NCBI GenBank assembly: GCA_034666705.1
Contig: JAXDLH010000117.1
Span: forward strand, 1-11,048
Reading direction: 5' to 3'
DNA: 11,048 nt
Origin: JAXDLH01 sp034666705
Lineage (GTDB): Bacteria > Chloroflexota > UBA6077 > SHYK01
Part shown: piece by piece, positions 6,651 to 11,048 of the stretch
Numbering within the stretch: position 1 is the stretch's first letter
Layout: each line of letters opens with the position of its first letter
The notes under the pieces: model-generated
The model's input: only the letters and a program-made list of their open reading frames with translations
The model's database searches: none
What the model was told of the DNA's origin: nothing
Position numbers and translations under genes: made by a program

Positions 6651-6870
6651 TTGTCATCCCGAGCTCAGCAGGCGAGGCGGCACCGCCAGAATTCTGGGAT
6701 GACATAAAAGATGTCATTGAAAGCTTGGCATGCGTCGTCGGCGAGCACGGACCGGTGAATGTCATTAAGAGCAGGTCGCAAGGTTGTTGTCATCCTGAGG
6801 CCGCAACCGAAGGATCCGTGACCCCAGTGTCAGGACCATGGATCCTTCGATTGCGGCCTCAGGATGACAT
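6651..6870 (+). repeat. composite palindromic repeat, copy 2 (convergent intergenic region)
   Basis: This fills most of the 305-base gap between two convergent genes. The 5' module (6651-6723) starts TTGTCATCCCGAGCT, has a GGCGGCACCGCC tip (6676-6687), a GGGATGACA arm (6696-6704) pairing with TGTCATCCC (6652-6660), and ends GATGTCATTGAAAG. About 64 bases then separate it from the 3' hairpin module (6788-6869). That spacer carries a second imperfect GAATGTCATTAAGAG. In copies 1 and 3 the modules abut. Confidence 0.75.
6788..6869. repeat. 30-bp near-perfect inverted repeat (3' module of copy 2)
   Basis: The left arm at 6788-6817 (TGTCATCCTGAGG...GAAGGATCC) pairs with the right arm at 6840-6869 (GGATCCTTCG...CTCAGGATGACA). 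There is one mismatch in 30 pairs, plus a GTG/CAT extension, around a loop of about 16 bases. The transcript would form a very stable hairpin about 70 bases past the amidohydrolase stop and 154 bases past the dehydrogenase stop. It may therefore act as a transcription or decay barrier for both, though it has no U-tract. It is the best preserved palindrome in the window. Confidence 0.85.
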
Positions 6871-6938
6871 AAGAGATGAGCCCTCACGCCTGCGCCGGTA
6901 GGGGGCCGGGCTGGGTTACTGTTCGAGGGCTGCGGTCC

Positions 6939-8087
6939 TTAGACTCGCGCGGGGACCGGCGCCGCGTCGGAGACCTTCAGCGCCCTCGCGAGGTTTCCGC
7001 CGAGGATCTTCGCCTTATCTTCCTCCGAGAGGCGCGGCTTATCCAGGATATCCGTCGTGAGGTTGGGCAGGAACTGGTACTCCGGGTGGGGGAAGTCGGT
7101 GCCAATGAAGAAGTTGTCGCTGCCGTAGGCCTCGACCATCTGCTCCACGGGCTCCAGGCTTTCCACTGCCGTGAAGCAGTGCTTCTTGATCAACTCGCTG
7201 GGCTGGTTGCTCGTGCGCGCACAGGCTCGCTCGATGAAGAATGACCGGTCGCAGCCGAGCATGGCGTACGTCATCCAGCCTGCGCCCGCCTCATAGAAGA
7301 GGAAGCGCAGGTTCGTGAACTCGTCGAGCACGCCGCCCAGCGTGAGCGCGGCGCAGGCGACGGCATAATCGAGGCCAAAGCCCAGATACGTGCCAAGGTG
7401 CAGCCGGTGGTAGCGATCGGTCCCGACCATGGGGTACGGCGTGGAATGGTCGATGATCGGCGTGTTGGTGAGCGTGCACCCCTGCGTCGAGTTATGGACG
7501 ATGCACGTCATGTCCAGCGCATTGACTGCCTCCCAGAACGGGTAGAGCTCGTACACGTCGAGGTTGCGGTCCATGTAGCTGCCCTTGATGCCGACGGCCC
7601 GCAAGCCGAGGCTCTTGGCTCGCTCGAGTTCCTTCACCGATGCGTCGATGTCGTCCCACGGGATCGTGGCCATGCAGATGAAGCGGTCGCCGTATTTCTG
7701 CTGCAGGGCCGCGCCGGCGTTGTTGTAGAGCTGCGCCAGCGCCGTCCGGAGCCAGAGCGGCTTCTCCGCGTGAGGCCGCAGTGGCGACGGCATCGCATCC
7801 TGGGTCATCAATACCTGGGTGTCGAAGCCGAGGCGATCCATGGCCTCGAGCCGTGCCTCGGGGTCGACCTGCGGGTCGGGGCTATCGGACTTGGCACGGG
7901 GCTTGTCGCGCCCCGCCGCAATGCGGAATGCGCTCGGATTCGCGAAGCGCTCCGCATCGCGCCACATCATGTCCTGCGCCTCGCGGAGCTGTGCTCGCGG
8001 GAGGAGCGCTTTCAGGTCCTGATAATTCACCGTGTGCGTGAAGTGGCTGTCTCCGTCGATCCGCCGGGTCCGGGCTGCGATGGCCAT
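6939..8087 (-). CDS. amidohydrolase-family protein (Amidohydro_2, ACMSD-like)
   Basis: A TIM-barrel metal-dependent hydrolase or decarboxylase of 382 residues, of the group that includes 2-amino-3-carboxymuconate-6-semialdehyde decarboxylase and related ring-fission enzymes. The N-terminal metal motif is reduced to DGDSH (D13, H15), as in many Amidohydro_2 members, instead of HxH. Later ligands expected for the fold are visible: H198 (IVHNS), the YEAGAGW segment (E266) that in this group sits at the second His strand, and D331 in GTDFPHPE. Both C-C bond cleavage (decarboxylation or hydration) and C-N hydrolysis occur in this family, so the reaction is open. The start is ATG8087, with AGGAG 7 bases upstream. 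It is divergent from the E1 operon, with 116 bases between them, so shared regulation is plausible. Confidence 0.87.
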   Translation of the reverse strand: MAIAARTRRIDGDSHFTHTVNYQDLKALLPRAQLREAQDMMWRDAERFANPSAFRIAAGRDKPRAKSDSPDPQVDPEARLEAMDRLGFDTQVLMTQDAMPSPLRPHAEKPLWLRTALAQLYNNAGAALQQKYGDRFICMATIPWDDIDASVKELERAKSLGLRAVGIKGSYMDRNLDVYELYPFWEAVNALDMTCIVHNSTQGCTLTNTPIIDHSTPYPMVGTDRYHRLHLGTYLGFGLDYAVACAALTLGGVLDEFTNLRFLFYEAGAGWMTYAMLGCDRSFFIERACARTSNQPSELIKKHCFTAVESLEPVEQMVEAYGSDNFFIGTDFPHPEYQFLPNLTTDILDKPRLSEEDKAKILGGNLARALKVSDAAPVPARV

Positions 8088-8126
8088 GTCGAAACTCCTG
8101 GGTTCGCTTCGTCGTTCGTCCCAGCA

Positions 8127-8155
8127 AGACTACCCACGGGTCACGGCAGCGTCAA
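8127..8155 (-). promoter_or_regulatory. candidate sigma70-type promoter for the amidohydrolase gene
   Basis: On the minus strand a TTGACG hexamer (8155-8150) is followed, after 17 bases, by TAGTCT (8132-8127). The -35 box is good and the -10 box mediocre. It would give a leader of about 30 bases before ATG8087. Confidence 0.4.
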
Positions 8156-8163
8156 GCGTTCCG

Positions 8164-8180
8164 TGTACATTTCCCGTACA
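8164..8180. promoter_or_regulatory. inverted repeat, candidate operator upstream of the E1 operon
   Basis: TGTAC (8164-8168), 7 bases, then GTACA (8176-8180), lying 11 bases before the GGAGGAG ribosome site of the E1alpha gene and between two divergent genes. The size and symmetry fit a dimeric repressor site. No regulator gene is in the window. Confidence 0.3.
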
Positions 8181-8203
8181 ACCAGGAGCCGGAGGAGCCT
8201 GCC

Positions 8204-9181
8204 ATGACGGTTGACGTCGCGTTCTGGCTGAATGCCTACCGCACGATGGCAACGATCCGCGAGTTCGAGGAGCGCGTCGACGACCTCTATCGCGGCGCCA
8301 TCATGCCCGGCCTCGCCCACCTCTCGATCGGCCAGGAGGGCACCGAGGTCGGCGTCTGCCTTGCCCTCCGCAAGGACGACTACATCACGAGCACCCACCG
8401 AGGGCACGGTCACTGTCTGGCGAAGGGAGCCTCGCCGGACTTGATGTTCGCCGAGCTGTTGGGCAAGGAGCCTGGCTATTGTCGTGGGAAGGGCGGCTCC
8501 ATGCACATCGCCGACCAGGAGCGTGGCAACCTTGGCGCCAATGCAATCGTCGGCGGGAGCGCCGGGATCGCGACCGGTGCGGCGATGTCGGCGAAGATGC
8601 GCGGTACCGACCAGGTGGCCGTCTGCTTCTTCGGCGACGGCGCGCTCGGGCAAGGATTGCTCTACGAGGTGATGAACATGGCCGCGCTCTGGAAGCTGCC
8701 GGTCATATACGTCTGTGAGAACAACCAGTACGGCGAGTACACCCACTACACCGAGGTGGCCGCGGGGGAGATCCGCGCCCGCGCCGCTGCATTCGGCATC
8801 CCGGCGGAGCAGGTCGACGGCCAGGACGTGCGACAGGTGTACGAGGCGACGAGTCGCCTGGTCGAGGCGGCACGCCGTGGTGAGGGGCCCGCATTCCTCG
8901 AGTGCGTTACCTATCGGTATCGCGGCCATCACGTCGGCGACGTCGACCGACGTTATTACCGCTCGCGCGATGAAGAGGAGGAGTGGCAGCGGGACCGGGA
9001 CCCGTTGCAGCGGCTCGCGCGGTGGCTGACGCTCGAAGAGGTCGTCGACGAGGGGGCCTTCGAGGCGCTCCATGAGCAAGTCAAGGACCATATCGCCACG
9101 GCCGTGCAGTTCGCGATCGACGCGCCTTTCCCACGGCCTGAAGAGGTCGACCAGGATGTCTACGCCGAGGCTCCCGTGTGA
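8204..9181 (+). CDS. 2-oxoacid (pyruvate/acetoin-type) dehydrogenase E1 alpha subunit
   Basis: Thiamine-diphosphate enzyme subunit that, with E1beta, decarboxylates a 2-oxo acid (or cleaves acetoin) and acylates the E2 lipoyl group. Its 325 residues have the family's usual length. The ThDP/Mg motif starts at GDGA (144-147) and ends at ENN (172-174). H66 and H68 lie in STHRGHGH (63-70), and the family marker RGKGGSMHIAD is at 94-104. The phosphorylation loop of mitochondrial E1alpha (RGHSMSD) is RGHHVGD here (240-246), so the regulatory serine is absent, as in acetoin-type bacterial enzymes. The start is ATG8204 with GGAGGAG (8191-8197) 6 bases upstream. It is followed by the E1beta gene after 78 bases in one operon. 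Pyruvate, acetoin and branched-chain substrates cannot be separated without comparison; the acetoin-type look is an impression. Confidence 0.93.
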   Translation: MTVDVAFWLNAYRTMATIREFEERVDDLYRGAIMPGLAHLSIGQEGTEVGVCLALRKDDYITSTHRGHGHCLAKGASPDLMFAELLGKEPGYCRGKGGSMHIADQERGNLGANAIVGGSAGIATGAAMSAKMRGTDQVAVCFFGDGALGQGLLYEVMNMAALWKLPVIYVCENNQYGEYTHYTEVAAGEIRARAAAFGIPAEQVDGQDVRQVYEATSRLVEAARRGEGPAFLECVTYRYRGHHVGDVDRRYYRSRDEEEEWQRDRDPLQRLARWLTLEEVVDEGAFEALHEQVKDHIATAVQFAIDAPFPRPEEVDQDVYAEAPV

Positions 9182-9247
9182 TCCCGATCGTCCACCTCGC
9201 GTCATGAATCCCATCCCTGAGTAGTGCACGGCGCTCATCCTCTTCCT

Positions 9248-9253
9248 GGGAGG
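9248..9253 (+). promoter_or_regulatory. ribosome binding site deciding the E1beta start
   Basis: GGGAGG, 6 bases before ATG9260. This favours ATG9260 over the in-frame GTG at 9224, which has no ribosome site and would add 12 residues not seen in the family. Confidence 0.75.
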
Positions 9254-9259
9254 CTCGGC

Positions 9260-10273
9260 ATGGTTGTTTCTGATGCGCCGTCTGTGGGTGCGGCTCGGAC
9301 GCTGACTTTCGGGCAGGCGATCAACGAGGCGCTGGCCGAGGAGATGCGGCGCGACCCGAGCGTCTTCATCATCGGCGAGGATGTCGCCGAGGCCGGCACG
9401 CCCTTCAAGGTGCTCGCAGGGCTCGTCGAAGAGTTCGGGACGCAGCGGGTGATCGACTCGCCGATCTCCGAGCCGGGCATCGCCGGCATTGCCGTTGGTG
9501 CAGCGATGACCGGCATGCGCCCCGTGGTGGACATCATGTTTGGGGATTTCATCACCCTGGTCATGGACCAGATGGTGAATCAGGCGGCGAAGATTCACTA
9601 CATGTCGGGTGCGAAGCTGCGGGCGCCGCTGGTGCTCCGCACCACGCTCGGTGCGGGCCGCCGCTCCGCGGCGCAGCACTCGCAGAGCCTCCACGCCTGG
9701 CTGAGCCACATTCCGGGCATCAAGGTCGCGATCCCCTCGACCCCGTACGACGCCAAGGGGCTCTTGAAGACGGCGATCCGCGACGACAGCCCGGTGGCCT
9801 TCTTCGAGGACAAGATGATGTACCGCCTGGAGGGCCCCGTGCCCGACGGCGACTACGTGATTCAGTTCGGTGTGGCCGACGTGAAGCGCGAAGGACACGA
9901 CATCACGCTGGTGGCGACGAGCAGCATGGTGCATGTGGCGCTCGGCGCGGCAGGTACGCTTGCGAAGCTGGGCATCGAGGCCGAGGTGATCGACCCGCGC
10001 ACGACCTTCCCGCTCGACAAGGCGGCGCTCATCGCCTCCGCGAAGAAGACCTCACGCGCGATCGTGATCGACGAGGGGTACGAGCGCTACGGGGTGACGG
10101 CCGAGCTCGCGGCGGTTATCGCAGACGGCGCTTTCTATTATCTGGATGCGCCGGTGAAGCGGATAGGCGCGATGGACGTGCCCGTGCCGTTCTCGCCCGG
10201 GCTCGAGGACCTCACAATCCCGAACGAGCAGGCGATTGTGGACGCCGCCAAGACCCTCTGCGGCAGAGCCTGA
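9260..10273 (+). CDS. 2-oxoacid (pyruvate/acetoin-type) dehydrogenase E1 beta subunit
   Basis: Partner of E1alpha in the alpha2beta2 thiamine-diphosphate E1. In 337 residues it shows the usual pyrimidine-binding domain: LTFGQAINEALAEEM (15-29), IIGEDV (37-42), and SPISEPGIAG (67-76), where E71 is the expected cofactor-activating Glu. It continues with FGDF followed by MDQMVNQAAKIHYMSG, and QHSQSLHAWLSHIPG (139-153), with H140 as the expected active-site His. The C-terminal transketolase domain (about 200-337) includes VIDPRTTFPLD. Lengths and motif spacing are normal. The nearby E2 on the opposite strand (2848-4089) is the obvious candidate core partner. No dihydrolipoamide dehydrogenase (E3) is in the window, so E3 would come from elsewhere in the genome. 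The gene is followed by a 442-base gap full of repeats. Confidence 0.93.
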   Translation: MVVSDAPSVGAARTLTFGQAINEALAEEMRRDPSVFIIGEDVAEAGTPFKVLAGLVEEFGTQRVIDSPISEPGIAGIAVGAAMTGMRPVVDIMFGDFITLVMDQMVNQAAKIHYMSGAKLRAPLVLRTTLGAGRRSAAQHSQSLHAWLSHIPGIKVAIPSTPYDAKGLLKTAIRDDSPVAFFEDKMMYRLEGPVPDGDYVIQFGVADVKREGHDITLVATSSMVHVALGAAGTLAKLGIEAEVIDPRTTFPLDKAALIASAKKTSRAIVIDEGYERYGVTAELAAVIADGAFYYLDAPVKRIGAMDVPVPFSPGLEDLTIPNEQAIVDAAKTLCGRA

Positions 10274-10334
10274 TCAAGCTAGCGGGTCGGTTCTCATGAT
10301 CGGAGCCTTGGCGCGGATTCCCTCGGTCCCGTAG

Positions 10335-10355
10335 GGCGAGGGCTTGTCCCTCGCC
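10335..10355. repeat. short hairpin after the E1 operon
   Basis: GGCGAGGG (10335-10342) and CCCTCGCC (10348-10355) pair perfectly around CTTGT, 62 bases past the E1beta stop. There is no U-tract. A GC-rich partner at 10381-10406 (GGGAGGGGGCAAGCC then TCTCCCCC) resembles its reverse complement, so the two may form one larger imperfect palindrome. Either could stall or protect the 3' end of the E1 mRNA. Confidence 0.55.
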
Positions 10356-10513
10356 GCATCGCCCCGGGCCACCATCGCCGGGCGGGAGGGGGCAAGCCTC
10401 TCCCCCACCGGACCGACGGGTATGCACGGAGGAACTGACCCACTCGTGCGGGGCGACGACGCGTTCGGAAGCGATTGGGCCGCCCTGGTGTCGCCCCGCG
10501 CGACCGACCGATT

Positions 10514-10647
10514 TTGGCATCCTGAGCTTCGTGGGCGGCACCGCGTCGCCAGATTTCCACAAGGAGGTCATTGAATGGCGCCGCCGAAGGATCCGTGACC
10601 ACGATGTCCGGGCTACGGATCCTTCGGCGGCGGCCTCAGGATGACAA
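10514..10647 (+). repeat. composite palindromic repeat, copy 3 (convergent intergenic region)
   Basis: The 5' module starts TTGGCATCCTGAGCTTCG and holds GGCGGCACCGC (10534-10544), CCAGATTTCC and GTCATTGAA (10567-10575). The 3' hairpin module follows at once. Its arms, CGCCGCCGAAGGATCCGT (10579-10596) and its exact complement at 10615-10632, pair over 18 bp with an 18-base loop. The end is GGCCTCAGGATGACAAG. The outer ends CATCCTGAG and CTCAGGATG form terminal inverted repeats. It makes up much of the 442-base gap 10274-10715; I see no gene there. Confidence 0.7.
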
Positions 10648-10715
10648 GCGCGTAATGGATGACAAGCTGTGATTGATAATGATGACTTGTGATGGGTTTA
10701 TGGGCTTCCTCTTGG

Positions 10716-11048
10716 CTAGCCGCTCGCTCCGCCTGGGAACACCTCGAGGAGTCCGGTCATGCCGCGCCCGCGGTGCGAATCGGTGCCGCGCGATAGATTC
10801 ACGTTGCAGTAGATCTCGTACGTCCCGGGCTCGTCAAACTGCACGTCCCAGTTGAGGCTGCCGTCGGGGAGCACGAGGGGAGACTCCAGCGTAACGCCGT
10901 GGCCAGCGATCGTGAGCTGGTGCGCAGAGGTCCCGACGTTCGTCAGCACGATCCGCACCGGTGCGCGGGCGACGGCGATGACGGCGCGGGACTGAATGTA
11001 GAAGTTGCCCTCTGAGTTCGGGACTTCGCCGACCGGAGTGTCCTCATC
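10716..11048 (-). CDS. cupredoxin (type 1 blue-copper domain), 5'-partial
   Basis: C-terminal 110 residues of a cupredoxin-like protein. The frame is open to the right edge, and the first internal GTG (10958) is not a real start because family-like sequence continues upstream (NFYIQSRAVIAVA). The fold signs are VRIVLTNVGTSAHQLTI, the Greek-key strand FDEPGTYEIYC, and the C-terminal GMTGLLEVF. Candidate copper ligands in the visible numbering are H43, C81, H92 and M97. The Cys-to-His distance (10 residues between) is longer than the 2-4 residues of plastocyanin or azurin loops, because of an inserted LSRGTDS segment. Such proteins are usually exported electron carriers; the signal peptide, if any, lies outside the window. 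It faces the E1 operon convergently and has no evident tie to it. Confidence 0.8.
   Translation of the reverse strand, partial: DEDTPVGEVPNSEGNFYIQSRAVIAVARAPVRIVLTNVGTSAHQLTIAGHGVTLESPLVLPDGSLNWDVQFDEPGTYEIYCNVNLSRGTDSHRGRGMTGLLEVFPGGASG

Noticed and set aside
6788..6869. Classical rho-independent terminator
   Set aside because: The stem is far longer than usual and neither side is followed by a run of T, so it is listed as a repeat that may have terminator activity.
6651..6870. CRISPR array or tRNA-like structure
   Set aside because: The repeats are inverted and dispersed, not direct with regular spacers, and no cloverleaf or T-loop signature is present.
9224..9259. Twelve-residue N-terminal extension of E1beta from GTG9224
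   Set aside because: There is no ribosome site before GTG9224, while GGGAGG stands 6 bases before ATG9260.
8141..9934. 597-codon open frame on the minus strand, opposite E1alpha and E1beta
   Set aside because: The product is full of His, Arg, Asp and Gly with no family motif, the usual result of reading high-GC genes antisense. The plus-strand E1 genes are certain.
10344..10574. 76-codon plus-strand frame after the E1 operon
   Set aside because: It runs through hairpins and into the composite repeat, has Arg/Gly/Pro-rich low-information sequence and no ribosome site.

Overview
The window is about 11 kb of high-GC bacterial DNA. It is dense with ordinary single-copy genes. Starts are Shine-Dalgarno led, two of the complete genes begin with GTG, and the third codon position is almost all G/C. 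No rRNA, tRNA, phage, transposase or CRISPR sequence was seen. The protein types and the palindromic intergenic repeats fit a soil or environmental lineage such as Chloroflexota (Thermomicrobia-like). That placement is from general recollection and is weak.

Layout. (1) 1-2273, plus strand: a KimA-type KUP-family K+/H+ symporter whose N-terminus runs off the left edge, followed by a small coupled unknown reading frame (TGATG overlap). (2) 2262-2288: a hairpin at the convergent junction, built from Shine-Dalgarno/anti-Shine-Dalgarno-like arms. (3) 5455-2306, minus strand: an operon of an M24 'pita-bread' enzyme with one metal-ligand Asp replaced by Cys, a lipoyl-bearing 2-oxoacid dehydrogenase E2, and a small P-loop kinase of the 'topology modulation'/adenylate-kinase-like type. 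(4) 5749-6633, plus strand: a beta-hydroxyacid dehydrogenase with an NADP-type cofactor motif. (5) 8087-6939, minus strand: an ACMSD-like (Amidohydro_2) metal-dependent hydrolase or decarboxylase. (6) 8204-10273, plus strand: E1alpha and E1beta of a pyruvate/acetoin-type 2-oxoacid dehydrogenase. (7) 11048-10716, minus strand: the C-terminal part of a type 1 copper cupredoxin.

The genes from 2306 to 10273 read as a central-carbon or catabolic neighbourhood. E1 (alpha and beta) and E2 together could form a dehydrogenase complex making an acyl-CoA, although E1 and E2 lie on opposite strands about 4 kb apart and no E3 is present. The M24 enzyme, beta-hydroxyacid dehydrogenase and amidohydrolase are the sort of enzymes that would feed such a complex. 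The shared pathway is an inference from adjacency only.

The most distinctive non-genic signal is a composite, MITE-like palindromic element. It occurs three times in the same orientation and only between genes (5544-5683, 6651-6870, 10514-10647). Each copy has a 5' module with a GCGGCACCGC / GTCATTGAA core, followed by a 3' hairpin module with a GAAGGATCC ... GGATCCTTC core, and ends in GGATGACA.
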